A program made the translations under genes and the position numbers. From positions 98,255,291-98,319,290 of the forward strand of contig OY740773.1 in the NCBI GenBank assembly GCA_963513935.1: a stretch of 64,000 nucleotides of DNA, written 5' to 3'. Shown piece after piece: positions 1 to 12,263 of the stretch. How positions within the stretch are numbered: position 1 is the first letter of the stretch; each line of letters starts with the position of its first letter. The notes beneath the pieces are model-generated. The model was not told where the DNA came from. It was given only the letters and a program-made list of their open reading frames with translations, and made no database searches. The stretch is from Aphrophora alni (taxonomy: Eukaryota; Arthropoda; Insecta; Hemiptera; Aphrophoridae).

Positions 1-1043
1 TCCAAAGGATATTCAAACAAAAATAGCATAAGGAACCATTACAAAGACGAACTATTACAAGTGAGTACAATTATTTGGTTGAAAGTGGCTGTATAGAATA
101 CTGGGAGTGAAGTCAGAGGAAAATCGAAAAAGTGTGTCAGACCTATGTTTGTAGCCCAAAGAAAAGAACTGAAATGGCAGCTTAGAACTGAACATTCTTC
201 AAACTATGCTGTGGAAGATTTTAAGAAAACATCTGCAATTTAAGCCCAAAAATTATAGTTGCCACATCTTTAAGCGACAGGGATCGCTATAGTAAGACAA
301 CTTGAATTTTATATTTAAATGATAGACAGAACAGATAATATTGTAAGTTTTCTTAATAACATTATGTTTAGTAAAATTTTCCATTTCTTGTTGCAAGATA
401 AATGATGTCCTGATCTGATAAATTTTTTTCTGCATGGTGCTACGTAAAAGACGAGATTTTTGTTTTACCTCTTCCTGTCATTTCCGATAACAAAACCGTG
501 TTTTGGTATAATTCCTAGGATTTAAGATGAACTCGCTTACTGACTAGATATCAGCCACGTAACAAGAAAAACGCATATTGAACATTTGTAATAACTGTAA
601 GCAATTTATTGTACTTCCCATAAGTACGAATAGAGATGTGCATGGTAAACTATGATTTTGAAACGTGCAATTATTAGAGCAAATATAAGAAAACTTATAG
701 TTATTATAATGATCAACTATACTTTTGATAGGGTACATAACTAATTTTGAATACATTCTTCTTCCATTCCTACCAGTCTTAAATTTTGCAGACTCCATTT
801 TCAAAAGATATTTATGTACCGTACTCTAACTTTTATGTGTAAATAGCTTTTAAAAATGAAGATCATCCAAAAAGCATCAGTTATAACAACAATGCTAGAA
901 ATAACAGAAGAATTTATTCCAATCAAGAAAATTGCTGAAATTAACAAGATGAAATAAACTTGCACAATAGAATTATAAGAAAAGTCACACGTTTGAACTA
1001 GTATAGAATAATTTCTTGGTAATCTATAGAAAATATTTCTTAC
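1..1043. other. No gene seen; probable first CFDP1 intron
   Basis: AT-rich sequence with only short unconvincing open frames. If the minus-strand exon at 1044-1104 is real, this is the start of its downstream intron, since a GTAAGA donor lies at 1043-1038 on the minus strand. No further exon of that gene could be recognised. Confidence 0.4.
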
Positions 1044-1104
1044 CGGACGGTTGGTAATCTACATCACTCTCATCACTGTCTGAAGGAAGATCTTGATTAT
1101 TCAT
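1044..1104 (-). CDS. CFDP1: CFDP1/BCNT (Yeti, Swc5-like) first coding exon, partial gene
   Basis: Read on the minus strand, a TTTCAG acceptor is followed by five untranslated bases, an ATG at 1104-1102, twenty codons and a GTAAGA donor. The peptide is MNNQDLPSDSDESDVDYQPS. This Pro-Ser/Asp-Ser-Asp acidic start ending in DY-x-P resembles the N-terminus of the craniofacial development protein 1 family: animal CFDP1, Drosophila Yeti and yeast Swc5. Family members are chromatin proteins of SWR1/SRCAP-type complexes involved in H2A.Z exchange, and their diagnostic BCNT-C domain is C-terminal. That domain would lie left of this window, so the call rests on the short acidic peptide, the two good splice signals and the neighbouring TMEM170 gene. 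Another acidic nuclear protein is the main alternative. The acceptor just before the ATG implies a 5' untranslated exon further right. Confidence 0.55.
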
Positions 1105-1109
1105 AGTTT

Positions 1110-3519
1110 CTGAAATAAATGAAAACATATAATTACAAAATCATACCATTTTTTAAAAACATATGTAATAAAATATCACAAATTGTTTAGGCCTTATTTA
1201 ATCAACCTCATATATGTCATAAGAAAAGAATCTTGATAAATCTAAGAAGAGATATGTTTCATACAGGATAAAGAACATCCAGCAGTAGGAAAAAAAGGCT
1301 TTAAATGCTAAGTTTAATAATTTCAGCCGATGATATCTAATAAAATCACTTTGGCCTTTACAGTAAAATTTCATTTGTTTAATAAATGTAAAGAATAGTT
1401 TCTCTTTGGTTTGTTCTTACTATAAATATTCTGGTTAGATAAATAGTTCTTATTTACTTTCTTACATACAAGTAGTACAGAGAAAGAAGGAGTTAACAAA
1501 CTGATGGAGATTACATTGAAAATATCCTTATTGTCTGTATAAAAAAATATGAAAAACCAAATTTCTTCTAGAAAAACCATAAAATCGGCTATAGGTTTAG
1601 CGGATTGATCATGAGATTAAATAAAAATTCATTTAGAACAAACCTTACTTTGAAATGTCTTTATAAGGAAAATATGTAGAGAAAAGTGCCCATTCTCTGC
1701 GCCTTTTTAGACATTTGAGTATTTTGCCTTTGGTGTTGTCTTTATGTATTTAGGGTTTTGACTATGAATTTGAAAGAATGGTTATATACAATCCCAGAAT
1801 AATATTGAAGTGATTCTTAAAAATATAGCTTAATATGAAACTGTGTATTGTCTAACTAGAATAGCATATATTTGTAATGAGTGTGTGGATGTAATTATGT
1901 ATGTGTATCGACTTCAGATAAAAATTGTAAACAGTTAGATAGCACAGTATGGCTTTTCTTTTTCCAGTCAGGTTTTTTCTTTTTTTCCAATTATTGAAGG
2001 TAATCACACCAGCAGGATATTTTCCAATGGGATATCTAATTTTCTTTCGATTATTTCTTTATAGGTTTATTATGGTGATTTATTTTTTTTATGGATATTT
2101 TTATATTTATTGTATGTAACAGAATGAAAATAATATAATATATATTTTTTAATGGAAAAATAATATTTTGTTTACGGAATTAAAAATTAAATGAAAGATA
2201 CTAAATTCACATAATCTACAAATAAGTTATGTAGAGTCCAGGGAATTTCTGTTACTGTATTTACAGAATTCTCACTAACTTACTAGTTATTGAACAATAA
2301 ACTGATTATAATACATAATAAGGTATGTAGAACATGATTTTTTTTTTTAATTGCCAAAAAAAAACCAGTTGCAACTACAGTAAACAATTACCAGTTTCAT
2401 GCATGATAAAAATTACCCAGATTGTGGGACAAACACACAATTCTGAAAATAAAGTCTAAATTTCTAAGAGCTGAAAACTGATCTAAAATGCAAAATCGAA
2501 ATTTTCTCATCATCAGAATACTTTCTTTACTATGTAAGATAATTAGAAACTGTAACCTAATATGAAATATTTTCCATCTCTCAAAAAGATGGCCTAGGCC
2601 TAAAGTCTACAATAAGAAAAACATGGTCCAATAATAAATATCAATCACACCGTAACTGAACTATTACTTTTTAATATCTCTACCACGAGAAACACAAAAT
2701 TACTGTGCATCAATATATACACATATAAAATTTACCTGTTAATAACTTAATCACCGTAAAACCTTTATGCACTCTCGAGTCCAAAGTACAGAATTCCAGA
2801 CTCCAGACCCAGACACAACACTTATTTAATTGAATGATTCTATTCTATTGATAATTGAAACTTGGAAGGTGTCTCTGCGCTGTGCACTACACTTTTATGT
2901 GTGGCTCATAGATGTCTATAAAGATAAAATACCTGGATTTAGGAAAATGACCGAGAATAAAATTTCCTACAATGGGCACCAATTTATGTATCACTAAAAC
3001 GATGAAATATAATTAAACCAAGATTGTTTCAAAACAACATTGCAAATCAAGTTCAGATCATTAAATCCATGATACACCAACGAAAACCATGGTTTATCTT
3101 CTCAGTCAGATGTCGGTCCAGTTTACTAATTCATCCCAGATCCCAGCTTACGTACACCAAGCGGATTAGGGGCAATGTGTATATGAATATGAAGATTTTC
3201 TATGCCCGCTCGTGCATATTCCTCATTAGCAAGGATTTAGGCGAAATCTAGTAACTTATGTAATTTAGTTGTGCATTACTGTGTAATATTTTAACCATGA
3301 TTATTTTAAATTGCTTTTTTGTTTTGGTGACCAGTAAATATAAATTAGAGCTTAGAATTTTAGGGATGATAGTAAGTGTAAGCCATTATGTTTGGGTATA
3401 TCATGTTTGTTTACTTTATTGTAAGGATCATTAGTAATAAAAAATATGTGGAAGAGAGGGTTTGGGTTTTGAATATGACTATGTGATGGTTTATTTCACT
3501 TTTTTTAAACGTATACTAT
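1110..3519. other. No coding feature seen
   Basis: AT-rich sequence without a supported gene. If CFDP1 has a 5' untranslated exon, this region would contain its first intron. One possible minus-strand donor (AACAG/GTAAAT) lies near 2737, but nothing else supports it. Confidence 0.3.
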
Positions 3520-3693
3520 ACTATCGTCACGTGACTAAAAAAAATCAAGTCATTTGAATTCCTACGTGTTGTTGATTTGAACAATCATGATCATATGATC
3601 ATAATATTTAGTTACTCTTTGCTAGCTGAGTGCGCATGTTCTTGACGTTTCTTATCGCATCGCTTACAATGGTTTAATAATTTATAATGGAAG
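3520..3693 (+). promoter_or_regulatory. Candidate divergent promoter / 5' untranslated exon between CFDP1 and TMEM170
   Basis: A locally less AT-rich patch between the two head-to-head genes. It contains a palindromic E-box CACGTG near 3530 and a second ACGTG near 3563. It ends in a possible splice donor, GGAAG/GTAAAT, with the GT at 3694. A matching acceptor (TTTTTTCAG, exon from 8440) lies in front of TMEM170 exon 1. This is inference only; there is no TATA box or transcript evidence. Confidence 0.22.
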
Positions 3694-5924
3694 GTAAATT
3701 ATATTTATGTCGTAATGTTATAGGTATTTGATTGATTTGTAAAAATCGTTCTTATTATAGTTCAGTGAGAATGCAATTTGGTTTTAAAATATGTAATAAT
3801 TATAAAACTCCATGTTGTATAAAGCATTTAAGGTTAGACTATATCAACCAAACAACTGAAGGGTGGATTCCATGGCATGTTATTCATGGACAACCCAATT
3901 AATTGACAACGATTATTATTTTTGTGAATATAATTTTATTATATAACAAAAAATTATATCAATAATTTATTTTAAATTTAATTATGGTTATTTAAAAAAG
4001 ATTTGTGGCAGGATATTATTTGTAGATAGTGATTGTAGAATATAGGCTAGGTTAATGTTTCATACTGTCAAGTATATACTTACCTCTAAAATGTTTATTG
4101 TTGATGGAATATCAAAGTCATTTTCATCCCTTAAATAAATAATGGAGTAATTATTTTTTTAATGTTAATCCAAATAGGTCTTATGCTCCAAAATGTATTT
4201 AAACTGCATAATTTTATATCTGAATTATCTAGGCTAAGACTAAATAAAAAAAATGACAGAAATATAGTTGACTTTTTAATTTAATGGTAGCATTTGACTT
4301 CACTTTGTCAATATTATGTTTTTGAATGAGGCCTAACTGTTTGAAATTTGATTGTGAGATATTTTATCACTGTCTTGTTAAAAATACAATTCAAGTGTAG
4401 ATTTAAACATTACTGCAATAACTGTACTTTTGACATAAATTAAAAACATAAAGCTATATTTATTGCTTGGTTATGAAACTTCTTAAATACTGCACAACTT
4501 AGACATAGGCCTATCATAGCAGTTTTAACTACCATACCTTACAAAATATTAGTAACAAATGTAAAAATCTTTTAATATTTGGAACTTTATACCCAGAGTA
4601 TTAGTAAATTATAATATACAAATTCAACTGTTTAGGACTGACAAAATTTATAATTTTGTTCAGCCTCTTATAGCTTATCCTGTATTATACTTTTATCAAT
4701 GGAAAAGAGGAATATGATAATACAATGTGATTTACACGATATTAAACCTATCAAAAACATATTATACTATTTTGAACAGGTTAGGTCTGGATCTTTTTGT
4801 TATACATTCATATTTGTAAACTAAAAGTACCTAACCTAGATGCTAAATATTTATTGTGAATCCATATTATGTTTGACAAAACTTAGAAACAATCTTAAAT
4901 CATCATCAATATCATTTGGAATTTGATTTGTTCAAACTTAGTAGGTTCTCTCACAGTTTTTTGCTTTACCAATGGCTATAAATATAAAGGTAGGTTCCTA
5001 TTTTTGTTTTTGTTTTTTAGGAAATAGGCTAGGTTTTTATTTTAACAAAATTTTCTTTACTACAAGTAGTTTCTATTGTGACTAAATAACAGGTAATAAT
5101 GTGCTTTGTCGTAAAGTTAATAGGAAAATAACGTGTGGATTATGATATTATTAGTGTTTGATATTATTGACAACTTTTTAAAAATTATAATTGACCCTAT
5201 ATATTAACATTTGGAAAATATCAAGTATCTGCTCATAATTAATACATTTTCGGTTACATATTTTAGTATGTTATTAAGCGGGTACAATTTTGGTTCAAAT
5301 TTATTGAAATTTGGCTTATAAGCTCAACTTTATGAATTATAAGAAAAGATTTTTGCACTTATTTGAAACAGTTTGCTAATTTAATAGATTTTATATCATA
5401 TATTAGCCGATATATCATTTCTTAATGACGATTATAGATTAGACTTGCTAATCCTAGGCCTATTAACTGTTTCAAAATTTTAAAAAGACGCTGTTTTACA
5501 TAGTACATATTTTATTATCATTCAAATTATTTGAACAATAATTTATTGACTTAAATGTTAATAAATTGTTATTTTCTGCTTTACCGCATCATTTAAATTA
5601 TACCTAGCATATATTGTCTGTAGTCTAGTAGGCCTACTAATAATACACATTTAGAAAAAGGAATAAATCTCTTTATTTTAATTTTTTTTTTTTTTATTGG
5701 AAGTAACCTGTCTATTGTTATTATTTAGACTACCAAATTTTGTTTCATCTATTTGGTTAGATTATTTTCCACTATATTTCATTTCTTTCATTATTGCAGA
5801 ATTATATTCAGTTTTACTTTTAGACCTAGAATGATTGGTGACAAGTATGTAAGGATTCGTTTAAGTTTTTTCCTTTTTTATTTTTTGTTGTTGTTATTTA
5901 AAGGCATAAAACTTTTGGTCATTA
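3694..5924. other. No coding feature seen
   Basis: Very AT-rich sequence, possibly an intron of the TMEM170 5' untranslated region. No conserved exon or recognisable transposon was found. Confidence 0.3.
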
Positions 5925-6135
5925 TCGCCTTAAGAATAAAAGATTATAAAATAAAGACCGCTAGCCCTAAATACTCTAATAGCATCAGGCTTGGAAGAGA
6001 ACAAGAGTTTGTCAAGAGAGATCTGATAGAAAAGATGAAAGAAAGGTAGGCCTATCTAATATAAGACTAAGTAAAGAAACGTGTACATCCAGCTAGGATT
6101 CTTTGGGTTTCTCACTATGAGTAAGCTTCTGTGGG
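5925..6135 (+). repeat. Dispersed repeat, copy A
   Basis: One of six diverged copies in the window of a repeat I cannot assign to a family. Shared landmarks in order are CATTATCGCCTTAA, ATAAAATAGAGACC (here changed), CTCTAATAGCATCAGG, GTCAAGAGAGATCTGATAG, CATCCAGCTAG and a trailing CTCACTAT. The other copies are at 19660, 43745, 48262, 53025 and 57295. It could be a SINE body or the 3' end of a LINE. Confidence 0.5.
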
Positions 6136-6534
6136 AGTTTTTTTAAGAGTAATGATATTTATTTTTAAATGGTTGTTATGGACAGAACACAATTTCCAGT
6201 TTTGAAGAATGAGATTATCCGTCGTCATGATATCTCTGTAAGTTCTGACAACTTCGCCTCTTGTGCCGCATGGTAATATGAAAGTGATTGAGGACCTGTA
6301 GGTATTGCTTACGGTAATGTTTTACCTTTTAATGAATACTTGTGATGTGTCATTTCAAAAAGTCAGAAAAAATGGTCAATTGACATGCTGTGCACCTAAC
6401 GAACTTATTACCATCAGTTATGCAGTTTTTTAAATAAATTAAGAATATGACAGGATAGAGGAAAGGAAGTAACATCATTAAAATCTAAGCTTACAGATAC
6501 GGAGTCAATTGTTATTGTTAACAGTATGAGATCT

Positions 6535-7440
6535 GTGTTAGTAAGGGTGCAAAATCGGGTCCTTCAGGACTCTGTTCTTGACCGTTTTTATTTGTAATTT
6601 GTATGAATGACTTGTCAGGATTTCTATTTCATAGATCAGTCCTTTATACAGATGATACAACTTTAGTTACAGCCAGTAAAAACTTAGATGGTGTAAAAGC
6701 AATGACCAACACTATGTTGGGAAAATAAACACTCTGGTTTACTAACAACTCACCTACACTTCGTATTAATAAAACAGAACAATTAATCTTCTCTATGTGT
6801 AATTTTGAAACCAGTGGGGAAAACCATTCTATTAAAATACTGGATGTATTTTTGGATAGTGAGTTAAGTTGGGATCTTCATACAAACTATGTGTATACCA
6901 AAGTAATCTTTTTATTACAAAAATTCAGAACATATTTAAGCCAGAAAATTCTGTTAATAGAATATTATTATGTTTTTTAATTCTCACTTAAGTTATTGCT
7001 TAGTACAGTGGGGAAATTCTTATAAGAGTCTTTCTCTAACAAAAGAGAGCTTTTTACGCACAATGTTCGGATTTAGTAAATTTGCTTCTTTTACAAAATA
7101 TTTATTTCGTAGTTTTAAAAATATTGACTTTACTAAGTATGTTCAATTTTACAGTGTTTACTATATGTCAAGGATAACTTAAGTCATTTTAACGCTTACG
7201 ATGAAATCCATTCCTACAGCACAAGAAATAGAAGTACGTGTAAGATAAAATGTTCCACACGTCAGGCTCACAAAATCTCAAGTCCAGTATAATCAAATAA
7301 GGATAAAATTGTTTAATATGTTGCCAGATAAAGTCAAACTCCTGTCTAGAGCAAAAGGAAAATTTAAAAAAAAATTATTATATATTTGGCTCAAAGCGAA
7401 AGCTTTTTATTATGACAGAATTTGGGACTCTATAAAATCT
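6535..7440 (+). mobile_element. Degraded non-LTR retrotransposon, reverse transcriptase C-terminal part
   Basis: Conceptual translation across several frames gives a non-LTR reverse transcriptase remnant. GVQNRVLQDSVLDRF matches the GVPQGSVLGPLLF block, and LYTDDTTLVTASKN matches the catalytic F/YADD block, with Ala changed to Thr. Near the end, LFNMLPDKVKLLSRAKGKFK resembles the N-x-LP-x-x-hK-x-L tail of Jockey/CR1-type elements. Open pieces lie at 6795-6980 and 6970-7182. Stops and frameshifts occur throughout, and the 5' part and ORF1 are missing, so this is a dead 5'-truncated copy. The exact clade is not determined. Confidence 0.75.
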
Positions 7441-7720
7441 TGACTAAGTGGATTAAAATCATAGCAAATAAACTACTGTATATTGGTATATTGTAAATGT
7501 TTGTAATTCTTTTTTACTTTATATTAATTGTCTTATAATGTTTAATATTTATAGGTTTAGTAGGCTATTCCCATTGTGGTATAAATCCTTTAAAAACTCT
7601 TTTAATTTTATGTTTTTTTAAGAATGTAATTTAAAATACTTGACAAATTAATACTTCTACAAATGTAGCAGTTTAATGACAGTAAAAAGAAAGATTTGGA
7701 CAATTGTTTTGACATTTATG

Positions 7721-8002
7721 CATGGGCGTCATCACCAGTTCATTATTGGGGGGGGGGCATATGCCGGGGGTCTGGGGGTATAGAAATTTTTTAAAATTAA
7801 ACTTCTCAAAACATCGTTTTTATGCATTTACTGTATTTATGCGTTTGTAACAGAAATGTAATGTTAAAAACCCTAGTAAAGACAAAGCCCGATGTTTACC
7901 TTTTAAGGTTTTAAGTAAATCATTAGTTTTTAGCAAAAATATTTTTACATCTCAAATATTGGGGGGGACGTGTCCCCCCGACCCCCGGCGATGACGCCCA
8001 TG
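7721..8002. mobile_element. 282-bp hAT-like MITE with 8-bp target duplication
   Basis: Perfect 13-bp terminal inverted repeats CATGGGCGTCATC / GATGACGCCCATG enclose 282 bp. Both sides carry the direct repeat CATTTATG (7713-7720 and 8003-8010). Runs of G at the left and G/C runs on the right lie just inside the ends. An 8-bp duplication fits the hAT superfamily. There is no coding capacity. Confidence 0.75.
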
Positions 8003-8570
8003 CATTTATGCATGGTGAATATATGTTATTACATTATGAAAAATGGCCAAGAACAATATTTATGTAGCACTGTGTCTATTAATTTTGTTCTTTACTGCAT
8101 TATATATCAAGTACACCACCAAAATAAATATTAAACTTTAAATTTAATGCAGTTAACTTTAAGGGCAAAATGTGGATTTATGATTTTTTTTTCAAATCAA
8201 ACATTTTTATTTATGTAGTTACTGTAAATTTTAGTTATGTAAATGGTATTCATTTGTTTATAAAATAATATAAAACATCATATACGTAATTTGTTCAGAG
8301 TTTTATCAGGACTAAAAGTAGCATTTATTATAAAAGACCTAGCCTACATGTAATTTTACATTATTTTTAAAGTAGGAGTCGTGTAATTTATTAGAACTGA
8401 TAGCATGGCAATTAATATTTTAAAATTTCATTTTTTCAGGTAGACAGTACGGTTCTGACTTGACACCAGTAATGGATCTTGTTTTAAAAATGGGTCACAA
8501 CACATGATTTGGACCCATGTTAACTGATCACAGGAATCGGGGTTTGTCTTAAAACTTCCCTTAAATAAGG

Positions 8571-8673
8571 ATGTCCAGTGACGATGGCCGGAGTTTATAC
8601 CGGACAGTTATTGACACAATTGTCAATGTCATTGGCATGACACAGGAGAAACCTTATCTGACAACTTTTCCAG
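8571..8673 (+). CDS. TMEM170: TMEM170 coding exon 1 of 3
   Basis: First coding exon of a TMEM170A/B-family gene, from ATG 8571 to a GTAAGT donor at 8674. It encodes a 34-residue polar N-terminus ending in ...YLTTFP and leaves one base of a split Asp codon. Splicing to 16417 gives FPDMWCNVFLWAL, matching the family block FPEMWYGVFLWAL. The whole coding region is 103+106+196 = 405 bases, or 134 residues plus stop, close to vertebrate TMEM170A. Human TMEM170A is an endoplasmic-reticulum and nuclear-envelope membrane protein implicated in ER-sheet and nuclear-pore formation; the role here is inferred from the family. A TTTTTTCAG acceptor at 8439 and a short upstream open frame from 8472 suggest that this exon has a spliced 5' leader. 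The ATG is chosen as the one in frame with the conserved region. Confidence 0.9.
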
Positions 8674-9117
8674 GTAAGTTGAGACAACTGCATTCTTTCA
8701 CTTACTGTTCGCCTATGTGATAAATGTATAACTTTTCATATATTTCAAAATCAATTAATTGACAATAAACATTTCTCACTTCTTGAAATATGGAGACAAA
8801 CTTAACTATATCTTTATATTCCATATGTATGGGATAACAGAAAAACAGAAATCGTCTGGCAGGTCAAGTGTATCAGAAGAAAAAGTTGAACTTAATAGAC
8901 TATCTGCAATCAGAAATCCTAAGAAGTCAGTACCTTTATGAAACCTAGAGTTAGGTATTACAAAAACAACAATCCACAAAGTTTTACACAAAAGACTAAT
9001 ATTACACATGCAAATAAAATCCAGCTATTGCAGGAATTGAAGGTGCAAAACGTTTTAAGTTCGCTGTTGAAATGTTGAACAAGATGGATGAAAACCAATC
9101 ATTTTTAGATGATATAA

Positions 9118-12100
9118 CAGACTTGCCAGTTCTCCGTATTTAGGACGGAGACTCCGTATTTTGAATGAAATCTCCTGTGTTCCGTATTTGCAATTAGTTT
9201 CGCCGTATTTTAACCCAATTCGGCATTAACAATAAATATCAGTAGAAAAAATTGTGAAAGATTTTTAGTTTGATGCATGTAATGTAGACATTTGCCCACT
9301 AAAATATTTAAGCAATTGTTTCGTTTGTTAAGTAAAAGTAAACACGTGTTATTTTTATCAAGGTCAACCATTAGCTGTCGTATGAATTGGATTCGTTAGA
9401 TGTCGTGTCTATTCGTAGGTCACTTTCACTAGTCACAGAAAGGCCTACAACTGAAATATAACGGTACATCTTCCTTCACGTCCTTTGTCCTTTGTCCTTC
9501 AGTCTTCAGTCAACACTCAACAGTTACAGGTTACAGTATACGTTTGAAGTTTAGAACGTGAGTTTCATTGTGTCGTCAACAACAAAGTGAAAGTGTTTGA
9601 AGTTTTTGGTGTACTGTTAAATACAAGTTTTATTTTTGTTGTGTGTATAATGTCTAAAAGAAAATACGATTGTGTTTAAAAAAAATCTTTTGCCGAAGAG
9701 TTTCCGTCAATACTACAATCGAGAAAAGGCAATATTTATTCCTTTTGCAGTGTTTGTCGGTGTGATTTTTCTGTTGCACATGGAGGTCGACGAGACATCG
9801 TGAAACATATGAGTACCGAAAAACACAAGACTTGTGCCAATTCGATTGAGAAGAATACTAAACTTGATTTCAGTACTAAAAAAGAAAAAAACGATATTAT
9901 AAAAGAAGAATGCTATTTTACACATTTTCTTTTAGAACATAATATTTCTATAAGCAGTTCCGATCATGCGGGTGCCCTATTTCGCAAAATGTTTCCCGAT
10001 AGTGAAATCGCTAAAAAATATGCCTGTGCTCGCACAAAAACGACTGCCATAATTCGAGAAATATCAACGAAACATGTTGATACAATTAATTTTAAATATA
10101 ATTAAAAGATCGCCATTTTGTATTTCTACCGACGGTAGCAACCAGAACGATTCAAAACTTTACCCCATTGTAGTTACTTATTTAGATTCATTAGAGGATG
10201 AGTTTCAAATTAAATATGGTTTATTGTCTGTGCCTAATCTAACCGGTGATGCTACAGGATATAGAATTTCAGAACTTCTTTTAGATAAATTAAAAGTTGA
10301 AAATGTACCGTTAAACAACTGCATTGCGTTTAGCGCCGATAATGCTCCAGTGATGATACGCAAAAAAAGTGGTGTAGCCAAATTTTTACAAGATGATATA
10401 CAAAATTTAATTATAATGGGTTGTTCATGTCATTTGATAAATTTAGCAGCTGAAAAAGGAGCTGTTGCTTTACCAATAAATGCAGAAGATTTTATTATCG
10501 ACATTTATTATTACCTCCAAAAGAACTCAAAAAGGAAGGAGAGTTTAATTAGATTTCAAAAATTACATGATACAGATATAAAAAAAATTATTAAACATGT
10601 TTCGACTCGGTGGTTATCACTAGGTAAATGTTTAAGTAGAATCCTGGAACAATGGGCACCTCTTACCAGTTTTTTTAAAGAAGAGGTTAATAAACCAAAA
10701 CCATCATCATCATGCAATTTAGACAATTATAAAATTCCAAATTTAAAGCACTCTCAAAACAAAGCTACTGAAAAAGATGTAAATTTAGTAAAAAATGTTA
10801 AAATAAACAAGAAACAAATAGGCCTAATAAAAAGTGATTCCTCAAGTAGCAGACCTAGTATAAATTTGTCTAGAGAAGAGAGACTATTTATGTTTATGTC
10901 ATCTAATTTAAATCATTCTGTTTGCTTCTTTCTTCAATATATTCTGCCAATCTTTGAAACACCAAATACTATATTGCAGTCTAGAGAACCACAAATCCAT
11001 TTACTCCATTCTATTTTAACAGATTTATTTAAGAACTTGTTGTCAAAATTTGTTAAGCCTTCAGCCATTATGTCAGCTTCATCAATATTTAAAGTTGAAT
11101 ATCATTCAAAAGAGAAACAAAAACCAGATATTGATTTAGTCATAGGAAGTAAGACTATTGAATCATTAAAACTGGTTAAGGATGCAGACAAAAATATTTT
11201 TTATGATTCTGTTCGCAATTATTTCATTAAAGTATGTGACTACATCATTCACAAGTTTCCAATAAATAATGATATTTTGCTGCATGCCAGAGTTGCAAAT
11301 CTTTCATCAATTAGAAATTCGTTCTTTCAAAGTGTGTTATTTTTCATTGATAAATTTCCAATTTTATTGAATGGAGAAGATAGAAATTTAGCAATTGATA
11401 TACTTCAGTCTGAATTCTGCAACTTGCAACTGGAAGATTTAAGTAAAATTTTAAATAATGAAAGGTTAGACACACAATGGAGTTTGATTAGTAAAATTAA
11501 GAGTGCTGATGGCCTATTCAAATTCAAAAATATTTCATTACTAATGTTAAATATTCTAATTATTCCACATAGTAATGCTGAGTGTGAACGCATATTTAGT
11601 ATGGTGACTAAAACACGAACCCAGTTTAGATCTAATTTAAGTGATGATACTCTGGAAAAAATCTTAACAGCAAAATCCATGCAGCAGGGTCTATGCTATG
11701 AGCAGAACTTTGATGATAATTTTTTAAAAAAAGCTAAATCTGCATCAACAGTGCAATTTTAGAGAATTTCTAAGTTCTACAGTGTGTAAATATAAATAAT
11801 TTTTATTTTGTAAATAGATTTTTGTTAAAAACTGTGTAGGCTACTTTAAAAACTTGTGAATAGACTTTTTTGTATGTGTGTATTTCATCTAAAGACAAAT
11901 AATGTTTAATAGAGACTAAAACTTATGTGAATAACTAAGTTATTGCAGCAGCACACGATTGGCATAGTTTGTATGGTAAGTGGCTATTTAAAAATATATT
12001 TACACAGACCTAATTGTATACTTTAAAACTATATATTGCATGTATATGATTAACTGTTTATCACTTGATGAATAAAATATCGTTAGGATACAAAATAAAT

Positions 12101-12151
12101 TGCATCGCTAAAAATCTCCGTATTTGGCAAAATTCAATGCTGGCAAGTCTG
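9118..12151 (+). mobile_element. 3.0-kb hAT transposon
   Basis: The element ends in perfect 12-bp inverted repeats, CAGACTTGCCAG at 9118 and CTGGCAAGTCTG ending at 12151, with further CCGTATTT motifs inside both ends. The flanking duplication is ATATAA if these are the exact ends. If the ends are one base further in, the duplication is 8 bp (GATATAAC/GATATAAT, one mismatch), the usual hAT size. The target lies inside an older mariner-type transposase gene, whose reading frame is restored when this element is removed. It encodes one hAT transposase with few lesions. Confidence 0.9.
9650..11762 (+). pseudogene. hAT transposase, nearly intact, two lesions
   Basis: Starts at ATG 9650 with MSKRKYDCV, then a TAA at codon 10. 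The same frame continues through a BED-like zinc finger (FCSVCRCDF...HMSTEKHK, C-x2-C...H-x5-H) to about 10085. A frameshift then moves to the long open frame 10074-11762 (562 residues). That frame carries the catalytic core: CISTDGSN (first Asp), AFSADNAP (second Asp), the GCSCHLINLAAEKGA C-x2-H block, HVSTRWLSLG, and the C-terminal hAT dimerisation block PHSNAECERIFSMVTKTRT with the expected Glu. The remaining 562-residue frame is undamaged, which points to a fairly recent loss of function or sequencing errors. This is a zinc-finger-BED hAT transposase of the type often domesticated in animals, but there is no sign of host use here. Confidence 0.85.
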
Positions 12152-12263
12152 ATATAATTTTTTTAGGCAAAGCTACATTCCATATTAATAGGTCTGTTAA
12201 CAGACATAATTCTGCATTTGGGGATCTGAAAACCCACATACAATTTTTGAGAAAATATGCGAC

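Noticed and set aside
1..250. Open stretch near the left edge with a GTGAGT donor at 60
   Set aside because: No recognisable protein similarity and no acceptor visible inside the window; cannot be supported.
253..804. Short minus-strand open frames at 253-435 and 544-804
   Set aside because: No motif, no splice support and composition typical of AT-rich non-coding DNA.
9800..10105. The 101-codon frame as a separate small gene
   Set aside because: It starts at GTG and is the middle of the hAT transposase N-terminus, continuous with the zinc finger from 9650.
11405..11680. Minus-strand 91-codon frame inside the hAT transposase
   Set aside because: Antisense shadow of a clearly conserved coding frame.
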